Assembly (NCBI GenBank): GCA_013314865.1 | Contig: JABUEV010000003.1 | Coordinates: forward strand, 1-16,933 | Reading direction: 5' to 3' | Length of the DNA stretch: 16,933 bases | Origin: Bacteroidales bacterium | GTDB taxonomy: Bacteria > Bacteroidota > Bacteroidia > Bacteroidales > VadinHA17 | In this document: in pieces, positions 1-8,412 of the stretch | Position numbering within the stretch: the stretch's first letter is position 1 | Layout of the letters: each line of letters begins with the position of its first letter | Program-made: the position numbers and the translations under genes | The notes under the pieces: generated by a model | What the model was told of the DNA's origin: nothing | The model's input: only the letters and a program-made list of their open reading frames with translations | Databases searched by the model: none

Positions 1-186
1 TTCCAGGGGAAAACCGGACAGGTAATACCTGAAATGACTGACAGTATTGTAAATGAAATTTCTGAAAGATATATTGAACTTTATGAAAACATTACAGGAG
101 AGAAATTTGAGCGGGCTGATATTGAAAATATCAGCGAAAGGATTGAAAAAAACTGCCTTGAATTCCTGAACAATTTCATGAAATGA
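1..186 (+). CDS. purC: Phosphoribosylaminoimidazole-succinocarboxamide synthase (SAICAR synthase), C-terminal fragment
   Basis: Only the last 61 codons are present, open from base 1 and ending in TGA at 184-186. The segment starts FQGKTGQVIPEMTD and continues through ISERYIELYENITGEKF, which I recognise as the C-terminus of the longer Bacteroidetes type of PurC. The enzyme joins aspartate to CAIR using ATP in de novo purine synthesis in the cytoplasm. The final helix ends in NNFMK. The next gene on the same strand starts about 38 bases later, so co-transcription is possible. The catalytic core lies outside the window, so activity cannot be judged. The family call rests on recalled similarity of this tail. 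Confidence 0.88.
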   Translation, partial: FQGKTGQVIPEMTDSIVNEISERYIELYENITGEKFERADIENISERIEKNCLEFLNNFMK

Positions 187-223
187 GATTAGGTTTTCAG
201 AAATACCTGAATTGAATACTTCG

Positions 224-2194
224 ATGAAAAATTTTGAAAAAACATTCAGTCTGATATTTATTTTTCTTGCATTCCTTGTTTCTTCGGCTGTTTCACAGGT
301 CCAGGTGGAAAGGTCAAAAGACAAGGTCATCATTTCGGGAGTTCCCTATTATGTTCATACTGTGAGAAAAGGGGAGACTGCATATTCAATTTCAAGGGCA
401 TACGGTATTACGGTTGAAACACTTACGAAGGAGAATCCTCCTGCAGTCTATGGAGTAAAAGAAGGTCAGGTTTTGCATATCCCGGTAAGTCTTGCCGGAA
501 GTCCTGCAGAACCGGTTAAGCCATATCAGCCATCCGGCAGGGATGAAACCCGGTACGTCTATCATAAACTTCAGGCCGGAGAAACAGTCTATTCTTTATC
601 ACGGAAATATGGTGTTTCGGAAAATGATATTATTCTGAGTAATCCGGGTATTGAAATAAACAAGCTTCCATTGAATTCTGAAATCGCAATTCCGAAGAAG
701 GAGTTCATGAGCGAAAAACAGAAATTTGAAGACCAGAATTATATTTATCACAAAGTAGTAAGGGGGGAGACTCTTTCTTCAATTGCCCGGAGTTATGGAA
801 TATCGCTCAGGGATTTAAGAAGGGAAAACAGGGATGTCCGGTTTCCTCAGGTGGGAAGTTACATAAGGATTCCTATGAAAGGAAAACAAACCCCGGCCCC
901 AAAACCCGTAGCAGGTCTGCCAGATACTCTGATTAGAGAAGACACCATAAAGGCGACTCCTTTAACTGAGGAAGTTACATCGTTTAACAAACTTCAGGGA
1001 AGTATTGACGTTGCAGTATTACTGCCATTTTATCTGAGGGAAAACGCCCGTAGAATTGAAGTGGATTCTTCCCGTTGGCTGAAAGGCAAAAGAGTTTACA
1101 GGGTAATAAACAGGTCTGAAGACTGGATCTACCCGAGAAGCCTTGGCTTTGTTGAGATGTACTGCGGCATCCTGCTTGCTGTGGATACTCTAAGGTCACT
1201 CGGACTAAATGTCAATCTGAATGTCTATGATATAGGTATTGACACCACCGAAGTAATCAGGCTTATCCGGTCAGGAAAGCTTGAGCAGACTGACCTGATT
1301 ATAGGTCCGGCATACTCAAAAAACCTCTCAATTGTTGCTTCTTATGCAGGACAAATGGGGATTCCGGTTGTCTCACCAGTCCAGCTTCAGAACAACAAGG
1401 TTCTGAAAGGAAATCCTCTGCTTTTTGCTGCCCACCCCACACTTGAAGTGTCTCAGAAAGCAATTGCAGCAAAAATTGCCAATTATTATGACCATAATTA
1501 TGTGTTTGTATATACCAACACACCAGGAACCTATGAGAGTACAGCCCAATTTAAGAACATGATTTTTGATGAACTCAGATACCGTGTCCCCCTGGAAAAT
1601 GTCAGATTCAAGGAACTTGCATACCTGAGCCGCTCAGTCCTGGTGAAAGACTCCATCAACAGACTTGAACAGGCGCTCTCAAATAGAATGAAAAATGTGG
1701 TTATAATTGCAACTGACGACCCCCCTGCTATGAGCGAAATAATTATGGACCTTTTTAACCTCTCAAGAAAATACGACATGAAAGTTTTCGGGTATCCGGA
1801 TATGAGGACTCTCGACAACCTTGATCCGAGGTATTTCTTTGAACTTGGCCTGATGATTTACACTCCTTCGTGGATTGATTATTCGCAAAACGATATTAGA
1901 AATTTTAATTCTGATTACCGCAGAATTTTTAAGACTGAACCCGAAGAAATGAGCTATGCATGGACAGGTTATGAAATAGCTTATTATTTCATCAGCGGCA
2001 TTGCGCTGCATGGCCGTCAGTTTCTGGAACATCCTGAAATTCATAATCCTGATCTCCTTCAGACACGGTTTGACTTTCGCAGGCTGTCTCCTTCTGACGG
2101 GTACGAAAACAATCACCTTTTTCTTATACGTTATTCACGCGGCTATGAGACCCAACTGGCAGGCGATGAAATAGCACCAACACCGCTGAATTGA
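224..2194 (+). CDS. Secreted protein with three LysM domains and a periplasmic-binding-protein (PBP1-like) domain
   Basis: I chose ATG 224 (656 aa) over a TTG four codons upstream at 212, because the ATG gives a clean signal peptide: MKNFEKTF, a hydrophobic stretch to about residue 22, and possible cleavage near SAVS/Q. Three LysM repeats follow at about residues 43-88, 112-158 and 174-218. Each has the pattern YxxHxVxxGETxxSIxRxYG. LysM binds peptidoglycan or other GlcNAc polymers. After a proline-rich linker (about 222-260), residues 261 to about 640 resemble a type 1 periplasmic binding fold: IDVAVLLPFYL, then LIIGPAYSKNLSIVASYA, and near the end ENNHLFLIRYSRGYE. No transmembrane segment follows, so it is probably periplasmic and attached to the cell wall. 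This architecture is common in Bacteroidetes, but its ligand is unknown to me. A cell-wall sensor or an activator of wall synthesis is inference only. Confidence 0.9.
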   Translation: MKNFEKTFSLIFIFLAFLVSSAVSQVQVERSKDKVIISGVPYYVHTVRKGETAYSISRAYGITVETLTKENPPAVYGVKEGQVLHIPVSLAGSPAEPVKPYQPSGRDETRYVYHKLQAGETVYSLSRKYGVSENDIILSNPGIEINKLPLNSEIAIPKKEFMSEKQKFEDQNYIYHKVVRGETLSSIARSYGISLRDLRRENRDVRFPQVGSYIRIPMKGKQTPAPKPVAGLPDTLIREDTIKATPLTEEVTSFNKLQGSIDVAVLLPFYLRENARRIEVDSSRWLKGKRVYRVINRSEDWIYPRSLGFVEMYCGILLAVDTLRSLGLNVNLNVYDIGIDTTEVIRLIRSGKLEQTDLIIGPAYSKNLSIVASYAGQMGIPVVSPVQLQNNKVLKGNPLLFAAHPTLEVSQKAIAAKIANYYDHNYVFVYTNTPGTYESTAQFKNMIFDELRYRVPLENVRFKELAYLSRSVLVKDSINRLEQALSNRMKNVVIIATDDPPAMSEIIMDLFNLSRKYDMKVFGYPDMRTLDNLDPRYFFELGLMIYTPSWIDYSQNDIRNFNSDYRRIFKTEPEEMSYAWTGYEIAYYFISGIALHGRQFLEHPEIHNPDLLQTRFDFRRLSPSDGYENNHLFLIRYSRGYETQLAGDEIAPTPLN

Positions 2195-2218
2195 TGATTC
2201 TGTTTTGCCGGGAAACAA

Positions 2219-2238
2219 TTGTTAATAAAAATTAACAA
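2219..2238. repeat. Perfect 8-bp inverted repeat upstream of the sigma factor gene
   Basis: The 20 bases TTGTTAATAAAAATTAACAA form two perfect 8-bp arms around an AAAA centre. They lie 25 bp after the LysM gene and 41 bp before the ECF sigma factor start. The arms hold only one G:C pair each and no U-run follows on either strand, so a rho-independent terminator is unlikely. A dimeric-repressor operator for the sigma factor unit is more plausible. The half-site TTGTTAA also occurs upstream of the hydrogenase operon (13083), but with a different spacing. Confidence 0.5.
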
Positions 2239-2279
2239 AAGGGAATATTCAAATATTTATAATTGTCTAATTACTGAGT

Positions 2280-2840
2280 ATGATCCGGGAATCGTACAGA
2301 TCTGTTGATGATGATGAACTTGTAAGGTCATCGGTTGAAGGCGACAGGTTTGCATTCGGTGAAATAGTAAGGCGCTATCAGAATATGGTGGCCCGGACTG
2401 TGAAAGGCATGCTCGGGGATGCTGTTTTTGCAGAGGATATAGGACAGGAGGTTTTTATTAAACTCTATCATTCTCTGCCGGAATTCAGAGGTGAGGCAAA
2501 ATTGTCAACATACATTCAGAAAATTGCAATAAACCTCACCCTGAATGAGTTAAAGAGAAGAAAAAGATTCTTCTCAATGTTCTCTCAAAAAGGGAATAAC
2601 GAAATGCACGAATATGACATTCCTGACCAGGAACATGAAAAAAGGAATGAAGCATCGGAGGTTGTTAATAAAGCACTTTTACAACTTGATCCAAAATTCA
2701 GGATTATTGTAATGATGAGATTACTACAGGGATATTCAACCAAAGAGACGGCAGAAATACTTGAACTGCCGCTCGGAACAGTCCTTTCAAGGCTTTCGAG
2801 AGCCCAGGAGCAGTTAAAGGATATTCTTGAAAAACTTTGA
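2280..2840 (+). CDS. RNA polymerase sigma factor, ECF (sigma-70) family
   Basis: The 186-aa product has the length and two-domain plan of an ECF sigma factor. Region 2 spans about residues 27-97: RRYQNMVARTVKGML, the core-binding segment AEDIGQEVFIKLYHSL, and the -10-reading segment LSTYIQKIAINLTLNELKRRKR. A variable acidic linker at about 98-128 follows. Region 4 (about 130-184) is a helix-turn-helix with YSTKETAEILELPLGTVLSRLSRA, expected to read the -35 element. The gene is followed after only 3 bp by a single-pass membrane protein and then a Spy-like protein. This is the classic arrangement in which an ECF factor is held inactive at the membrane until envelope stress. Self-regulation is likely for the class but not shown here. 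The ATG start has weak SD context, which is normal for Bacteroidetes. Confidence 0.95.
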   Translation: MIRESYRSVDDDELVRSSVEGDRFAFGEIVRRYQNMVARTVKGMLGDAVFAEDIGQEVFIKLYHSLPEFRGEAKLSTYIQKIAINLTLNELKRRKRFFSMFSQKGNNEMHEYDIPDQEHEKRNEASEVVNKALLQLDPKFRIIVMMRLLQGYSTKETAEILELPLGTVLSRLSRAQEQLKDILEKL

Positions 2841-2843
2841 AAA

Positions 2844-3200
2844 ATGAACAAAAGAGAAATAAAAGAATTAATACTTAAATCGCTGGACCCTGAAACTGAC
2901 ACCAGCTCGTTCCCTGAAAAAATTGGGAACAGCGGTTCACATTTCAGCTTTGGAAGCGATTTTGCCGGCAAAGTGCTCGGAAGAATTGGTTCTGCCCAGC
3001 AGACTTCAATAGTTCGGGATATTGAATTTTTAAGAGGACTCAATTCAGCTTTTTACCGGATAGCTCTTACCGGCGTGGCGGCCATTATTATTCTATTAAT
3101 CTCTATCTTCATCAGTGAAGGTTCCCTGTCTCTGAATTCATTCCTTGGCATGGGAAATAACGTTGATGAAACAATTATCTGTCTGTTAACAGGAAACTGA
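2844..3200 (+). CDS. Small single-pass membrane protein, candidate anti-sigma factor
   Basis: This 118-aa product starts 3 bp after the sigma factor stop, so the two are almost certainly translationally coupled. Residues 1-70 are polar and probably cytoplasmic. They include FGSDFAGKVLGRI, a short motif like those in N-terminal segments of Bacteroidetes proteins next to ECF sigma factors. One hydrophobic helix lies at about 71-90 (YRIALTGVAAIIILLISIFI), with a short outer tail of about 28 residues. No zinc-binding HxxxCxxC anti-sigma motif is present, and there is no large periplasmic sensor domain. An anti-sigma role is inferred from position, size and topology, not from a recognised domain. 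It could instead be an accessory membrane protein. Confidence 0.75.
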   Translation: MNKREIKELILKSLDPETDTSSFPEKIGNSGSHFSFGSDFAGKVLGRIGSAQQTSIVRDIEFLRGLNSAFYRIALTGVAAIIILLISIFISEGSLSLNSFLGMGNNVDETIICLLTGN

Positions 3201-3204
3201 TATC

Positions 3205-3708
3205 ATGAAAGCACGTCCTATTATTCTTGCTGTGATAACCCTTATTATCGGCTTCGTCCTGGGAATGCTGACATCTGCCCAGCTCAGATACCAGAAACTC
3301 AAGCCGGTAAGACTCTATTTCTCGGAAGAAAGATTCAGGGAAGGATTCTACAGGATAATACAGCCTGATGAAGCACAGAAAGCAAAAATAGACCAGGTTC
3401 TGGACAAATATGCCAAAATAAACGGCACACTTCAGAATAATTTCAGAAAGGAACTGGAGGCCAATATGAAAGAGTTCAGGAAAGAACTTGATTCGAACCT
3501 TACCAAAGAACAGATCGCCAGATTAAAGGAAATAGACGAAAGAAGGGACCAGATGATCAGAGAAGCCCAGAGGAATCAGCGAAGAGATACTTCAGGAAGG
3601 GGCAGGGACCCAAGATACAGACCCGATTTCAGACACAGGGAGCAAAACCCTCCGCCGCCTCCGGGATTTGACAGAAGTGATTCATCACGCTTCTTCAATC
3701 AATTATGA
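3205..3708 (+). CDS. Membrane-anchored Spy/CpxP-like (periplasmic heavy-metal-sensor type) protein
   Basis: The 167-aa product begins with MKARP and an uncleaved-looking hydrophobic helix (about residues 6-25), followed by a helical, highly charged periplasmic part. Residues 54-75 (QPDEAQKAKIDQVLDKYAKI) and 95-122, with LTKEQ at 99-103, match the helical-hairpin pattern and LTxxQ-like motif of Spy/CpxP proteins. Those act as periplasmic chaperones or stress sensors. The C-terminal 45 residues are rich in Arg, Gly and Pro, with a run of five prolines, and are probably disordered. The start is 4 bp after the preceding stop, with AGGAAA upstream as a possible ribosome site. As third gene of the sigma factor unit it is a likely sensor or output. 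Its 3' end overlaps the convergent TPR gene by 14 bp. Confidence 0.82.
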   Translation: MKARPIILAVITLIIGFVLGMLTSAQLRYQKLKPVRLYFSEERFREGFYRIIQPDEAQKAKIDQVLDKYAKINGTLQNNFRKELEANMKEFRKELDSNLTKEQIARLKEIDERRDQMIREAQRNQRRDTSGRGRDPRYRPDFRHREQNPPPPPGFDRSDSSRFFNQL

Positions 3709-5926
3709 AAAGAATATAGTCAATCAGAATCGGCAGATCGTCAGGATTGACTCCCAGTGAAACCAGCAGAGGCTGATCCTCAGCAAAAATAGCCATAAAT
3801 TCTTCCTTGTCTATTTCTCCGCTTAATATGCTTTGCCGGTAGTACTCTGTAGCCTCTTTCTTCTTTCCCCTGCACAGCGCAAGATGGCCTTTATTGATGT
3901 AATCATGAGCGTTAAGCTTTCCTGCTGACAGCCTTTCATAGTACTTTTCTGATTCATCAAACCTTCCCAGTGCAAAGTAACAGTATGCTATAGGCCTCAG
4001 AATCTTTAGATTGCCCGGATCGTGATACTCCACCTTGAAGTAATACTTGAGTGCCGATTCATAATCCTTCAGATCAAGATAACAATGACCTGTCATTATT
4101 ATCGTATGGATATTGTCAGGTTCAATTTCCCCTGCCTGCAGATAAAAGTCAAGCGCCTCTTCAAATCTCCCCAGCCTTCTCAGACAATAGCCCGACTTCT
4201 TTAACGTCCATGCTTTCCTGTCAATGAGTTCTGCCCTTTCATAATACTTCAGAGCTTCTTCATAATTCCCCGTCTGCTGGAAGCAGTATCCGGTCTTCTC
4301 GTAAAGCTGTGCTTCCGACGGCTTTTCCGGTATCTGTCTTAGAAAAAGATTAAGCGCATCCTCGTAATAATTCTTCCTGAAGAAATAATCAGCCAGCATT
4401 GCCTCTGCCTCTCCTACATCACAGGTCATTCTGAAAAACTCGGAATTGTAGATGTCAAGCTTTCCTGTGAATATGTCTTCAAATTCCCTTCGGTATGGAG
4501 AAAGTTTGAAAAACCGGTAAATATCCTGAAGATACTGAGTGACGTGAATCCTGAAATTTCTGTAGGGATCTGAAGACACTTCATCATCCTCCATCTGAAG
4601 AAGTCCTTCTAACTCCATCCGGAATACCTTTAGCATCATGCTTTTCTGCGATGAGGGCAGGTATTTCAGGTTAAGAATAAGCGAAAACTTGTCAGAATTG
4701 CAAATAAAAGGAGTTTTGTATAATGCTTCGGCAAGCTCATTCGACCCTGGACCAAGTATCTCATCCCTGTAAATCTCATTCACCACCTCATGATCAGGAT
4801 AGAACGGCACAAACCAGTTCTGGAAATCCTTGAAAAAGTCAAAGTGCTTGAGATTGGCAAAAGCCGACATGTAAACATCAGCTCCCTCCATCTGGAGCCT
4901 TGTCAGTTCTTCCATCGACCTGTAAATTTCTTCCGATTCTCCGAAAACTTCCGACCAGTCCGGATTCTTCTCTTCATTCTTGTCTTTCGGCAGAATGTTG
5001 TCAAGATCAAGCTTCTCCTCAATTCTGGGTTTGAGTTTAGCCACTTTGGGAAGTATTTCGTCATGAAGCTTCCTGCTGAGACCTTCTGTCTCCCTTGACC
5101 TTATTGCCTGCAACACAACAATCCTGCAATGCTCCCTGAATTCTTTTTCCTGACCCATCTCACGGATTCTTGACACCAGGTCAGGGTAAAGCAGAATCCT
5201 GCCATTGTAATAATGAAGATTCAATATCAAACCGGAAATGGCTCGTTCCATTATCTGAGGTTTCCTGTCCGTGTAAAAGTCAATGAGGTGATATAACTTG
5301 GCAGTCTGCCAGACTCGTAGCGCGCTTAAGGTTATGGCACTGACAAAAAGACCCGATTCATGCCATCTGAACTTCCCTGATTCACGTATGAGCCGTATAA
5401 GACTGTTCTCAGCTTCGCCATAGTAGTCTGTGAGCCATAAGTGATTAAATATCTTCTTTATGATCTGTTTATGCTTTCTTGACAACTCTGATTCAGGGTC
5501 AGGATTTATCTCACTGGTTAATTTAAGCCATTCATCCAGTTCCGGCTTGAACATAAGATCATCCACAGTCTCAACAATATTCCTGCCTGTCAGCTTCTGC
5601 TCCTTTTCAGCCTGCTGTTTAACCCAGTAGGTGTGCCAACCTGAATAATGTGACAATATGTCCTGCCTGACACGATCGGCAAGACCGAGTATCGTTTGCT
5701 TAAGCTTGAGATATATCCTGTCTCTTTCGGGATCCTTAATGCCTTCCAGTGTGTACCTTAGCATATTTCTGTAAGTCAGGATAATGTTGTCGAACTCGTC
5801 GCGGAAATCTCCAGTTGATGAAAGGGCAATCATATCCCTGAGAATATCAAGGCTTTGCTTGATCTTCCTGTCCGATACAAGCCTGCATACCTTTTTGTGC
5901 TGTTCTGTTATTTTATTAATATCCAT
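3695..5926 (-). CDS. Tetratricopeptide repeat (TPR) protein, cytoplasmic, function unknown
   Basis: I set the start at ATG 5924-5926 (743 aa, MDINKITEQHKKVC), preceded by the purine-rich GGGAAGAAAAAAAG. A longer frame opens with TTG at 5989 but adds only an uncharacteristic 21 residues. There is no signal peptide or membrane helix. Residues 1 to about 535 are mostly helical and charged, and I recognise no domain there. From about 538 to 705 come five TPR-like units of about 34 residues, with the usual pattern of paired aromatics and alanines (GYCFQQTGNYEEALKYYERA, GYCLRRLGRFEEALDFYLQA, GHCYLDLKDYESALKYYFKV). A short C-terminal helix ends in DYILFIID. TPRs mediate protein-protein contacts, but the partner is unknown. 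The gene ends inside the 3' end of the convergent Spy-like gene. Confidence 0.85.
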   Translation of the reverse strand: MDINKITEQHKKVCRLVSDRKIKQSLDILRDMIALSSTGDFRDEFDNIILTYRNMLRYTLEGIKDPERDRIYLKLKQTILGLADRVRQDILSHYSGWHTYWVKQQAEKEQKLTGRNIVETVDDLMFKPELDEWLKLTSEINPDPESELSRKHKQIIKKIFNHLWLTDYYGEAENSLIRLIRESGKFRWHESGLFVSAITLSALRVWQTAKLYHLIDFYTDRKPQIMERAISGLILNLHYYNGRILLYPDLVSRIREMGQEKEFREHCRIVVLQAIRSRETEGLSRKLHDEILPKVAKLKPRIEEKLDLDNILPKDKNEEKNPDWSEVFGESEEIYRSMEELTRLQMEGADVYMSAFANLKHFDFFKDFQNWFVPFYPDHEVVNEIYRDEILGPGSNELAEALYKTPFICNSDKFSLILNLKYLPSSQKSMMLKVFRMELEGLLQMEDDEVSSDPYRNFRIHVTQYLQDIYRFFKLSPYRREFEDIFTGKLDIYNSEFFRMTCDVGEAEAMLADYFFRKNYYEDALNLFLRQIPEKPSEAQLYEKTGYCFQQTGNYEEALKYYERAELIDRKAWTLKKSGYCLRRLGRFEEALDFYLQAGEIEPDNIHTIIMTGHCYLDLKDYESALKYYFKVEYHDPGNLKILRPIAYCYFALGRFDESEKYYERLSAGKLNAHDYINKGHLALCRGKKKEATEYYRQSILSGEIDKEEFMAIFAEDQPLLVSLGVNPDDLPILIDYILFIID

Positions 5927-6066
5927 CTTTTTTTCTTCCCTCGCTGAACATGATATAAGATATATGTCCTTCAAATCCTCCAGCAACAATCAGGCCGCAG
6001 TAAAAAGTATGACATTTGTGTAGTTATTACGGGATCCGTGTGAAAAAATTTCAGGTTTTAACCGTA

Positions 6067-8361
6067 CTAAAAATTGAATCCAAGGCTAATGAAGCCTTTA
6101 ACAGCTTTGTAAAATCGATCCCTGCTGGATATGCCATGCATGAGCCCTATGTTCACCGGACCAATTACCGACATATATCCTGCTCCGATGCTGTAACCGG
6201 CAAGGAATGAAAATCTTTCAACTCCGTAAATCTCATAGGCCACGGCTGCATTGGCATTAATATTTAAATGCAGATCTTTAAGGAATTCAACATCAAAACC
6301 AATTCCGGCAAGTGCAAGATCAGAAACAGCAATCTGATTGGAATGGAATCCGGCCATCGGAACTGATCGTCTTGTGACCTGATTGGTCCCTCCAAGAAAG
6401 TAATATTTGCTTAATGGCAAATCTCCCGATTGATTCAGACTGAAGAGGAAATTACCTTCAACAGAAAATGTTACTTTTCTGCCTGGTGAAAAGAAATATT
6501 TTAAATCTCCTGATAAAGTGTAATATCTTCTGAATGATATCCCTTCAGGACTCTCTCTTTCTGCCTTAATCCTTGAGGTATCGGTCACAACGACTGCTGA
6601 TGCCAGCTGTGAAGTTTCAATTCCGGTATTCAGCATAACACCCCTGTCAGGAAAATATTTCCTGTCGAGCGTATTAAGCTGGTATTGCCAGGAAAAGGAG
6701 TTTGAGTAGTAAGATAAGCGGCGCGTTTCCGAAATGAAGTCAGGTGTGAAAATATCACTCTCAAAGCCTGCCCTTATCATCATCATGCTGTTAAGGTGCG
6801 GACTGAAGTACATTCCTGCACCGGCACTAAAATTTCGGCTTCTGTATCTGCCTGTTTCGTTCCCGATCTGCATGAAAGGCATTAGAGTATTGTCAGTGTA
6901 AAAATCTGCTGAAAATCCAAACCTTTCTGCATCATCGATAAAGGTAAGATAGTTTGCCCTGAAGCGGTAATTCTGACCCAGAAATGAATCAATATAAAGC
7001 AATGAACCTCTGAATGGTATGTTTCTGAGATTCATCCTTAAGACAATGCCTGAATTGATTACATTGTCGTAATGAACTGACCCGTATAGTACTGATCCGG
7101 GTTTCTCCCTGCAGTCTATCTGCAGAATAAGGGAATCATTTCTTGAAATTATTCTGTAAGTAATCTTTTCAAACCAGTTTTTCCCGTATATAAGGTCTAT
7201 CTTGTCCCTGAGAAACTCTTTATCGGTAAACTGGCCGGGCTTGAGTTCCAGAATACCCAGTATGCGTGAATCTGAAATTATGTCATTTCCTGTTACAATA
7301 ATTCTGTCGAACGCATAATACTCTTTATCCAGAATAGGCTTGCCTGGAATACGCGGACCAATCCGGTTGAGCGAATCGGCCAGCTTTTTGAAATAATCCC
7401 TGTATGCGCTTGCGGCATCATATCCTCTTTTATACAGAGAGTCAACGTTTGAAAACACGGTTGACGGATAATCCTTTACTTTTGGTTCTATTACCAGGTC
7501 TGCATATTTTTTCTGATTCTGATAGTCAAGTATGCTTGTAAGGAATCCGACCTGTTTAAGTATGCCGGTCATTGTTCCAAGTTCATCTTCAGAAAATTTA
7601 TGAAATCCCACGTAAGACCCGATTACGATGTCCGCCCCCATTTCCCTGGCTTCAGCCGGAGCAAAATTTCTTACTACTCCTCCGTCAACCAGAAGCGCCG
7701 TGTCAATCTTGACAGGTGTGAAAATAGTCGGCACCGCTATGCTCGCTCTTATGGCATCGGGCAGGTAACCGTTTCTGAATTCGACCTTTTGACCGGTTAT
7801 AATGTCGGTTCCAAGGCACATAAACGGAATAGGGAATTTGGAAAAATCTGAGATATCTGCTGCAGGCCATGAATAAAAACCAAGCAGGTTCTCAATCTGA
7901 TGTCCGTTGATCAATCCCGACGGCAGTTGCATCTTTTTTGGTGAGAACGGAAGCGAGAGTATGCTGTTGTTGAAGTTTGCCTTTTCGTGAAAGATGACCT
8001 TGTTTTCAGGAATCACGTTCGTAAAGCACTCATCCCATCTTGTTGTTTTCAGGATTTTGTACAGACTGTCTGTTGAATAACCGATAGCGTACATGCCGCC
8101 AATAATGCTTCCCATGCTTACCCCAGTAATGACATCCGGGACCAGCCCGCATTCCTCCATTACTTTCAATACGCCTAGATGAGCTATTCCATGAGCACCT
8201 CCTCCGCTCAGGGCCAGACCCAGCTTCGGCCTCTTACTGCTGTTTTGGGAAAAAGCCGGCTCAACTGAAAAAATAAAAAATAAAGATGTCCATGCAAGAA
8301 AGACTGCCAGGCTCCAGTTACAACGGAAGAATAACCTTCTGCATTTATCAATTAGTGGCAT
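6067..8361 (-). CDS. Patatin-like phospholipase with POTRA and outer-membrane beta-barrel domain (PlpD-like, type Vd-like)
   Basis: The 764-aa product has a hydrophobic segment at about residues 16-37 ending AFSQ, fitting an export signal. The patatin domain covers about 46-320. It has the oxyanion-hole motif GGGAHG (53-58), the nucleophile elbow GVSMG (80-84, Ser82) and the catalytic DGG (226-228, Asp226), so the Ser/Asp dyad is intact. Residues 349-421 look like a single POTRA module (FDRIIVTGNDIISDSRIL to REKPGSV). About 424-764 alternate like strands of a BamA/TamA-type 16-stranded barrel and end GFISLGFNF, with the C-terminal aromatic typical of barrels. This is the layout of PlpD-type lipases: an acyl hydrolase linked to an outer-membrane barrel. 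Substrate and final location are inferred from the family. It lies 127 bp after the hydrogenase operon and 140 bp before the TPR gene start. Confidence 0.93.
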   Translation of the reverse strand: MPLIDKCRRLFFRCNWSLAVFLAWTSLFFIFSVEPAFSQNSSKRPKLGLALSGGGAHGIAHLGVLKVMEECGLVPDVITGVSMGSIIGGMYAIGYSTDSLYKILKTTRWDECFTNVIPENKVIFHEKANFNNSILSLPFSPKKMQLPSGLINGHQIENLLGFYSWPAADISDFSKFPIPFMCLGTDIITGQKVEFRNGYLPDAIRASIAVPTIFTPVKIDTALLVDGGVVRNFAPAEAREMGADIVIGSYVGFHKFSEDELGTMTGILKQVGFLTSILDYQNQKKYADLVIEPKVKDYPSTVFSNVDSLYKRGYDAASAYRDYFKKLADSLNRIGPRIPGKPILDKEYYAFDRIIVTGNDIISDSRILGILELKPGQFTDKEFLRDKIDLIYGKNWFEKITYRIISRNDSLILQIDCREKPGSVLYGSVHYDNVINSGIVLRMNLRNIPFRGSLLYIDSFLGQNYRFRANYLTFIDDAERFGFSADFYTDNTLMPFMQIGNETGRYRSRNFSAGAGMYFSPHLNSMMMIRAGFESDIFTPDFISETRRLSYYSNSFSWQYQLNTLDRKYFPDRGVMLNTGIETSQLASAVVVTDTSRIKAERESPEGISFRRYYTLSGDLKYFFSPGRKVTFSVEGNFLFSLNQSGDLPLSKYYFLGGTNQVTRRSVPMAGFHSNQIAVSDLALAGIGFDVEFLKDLHLNINANAAVAYEIYGVERFSFLAGYSIGAGYMSVIGPVNIGLMHGISSRDRFYKAVKGFISLGFNF

Positions 8362-8412
8362 TGAATTTTACAAAAACAGATCTTGTCCGGGAAAGGTACT
8401 AAATCCGGCTGA

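Noticed and set aside
2585..3043. Open frame on the - strand (152 codons) opposite the sigma factor and small membrane protein
   Set aside because: It lies antisense to two well-supported genes, its translation is Ser/Leu-rich and featureless, and there is no start context.
5927..5989. Longer N-terminus for the TPR protein from a TTG start
   Set aside because: The extra 21 residues have no family-like features, and the internal ATG at 5926 has a purine-rich upstream region and a natural helical start.
6054..6063. Possible terminator GGTTTTAACC after the patatin gene
   Set aside because: The stem is only 4-5 bp and AT-rich. A T-run does follow on the - strand, but it is not directly adjacent, so it is too weak to call.
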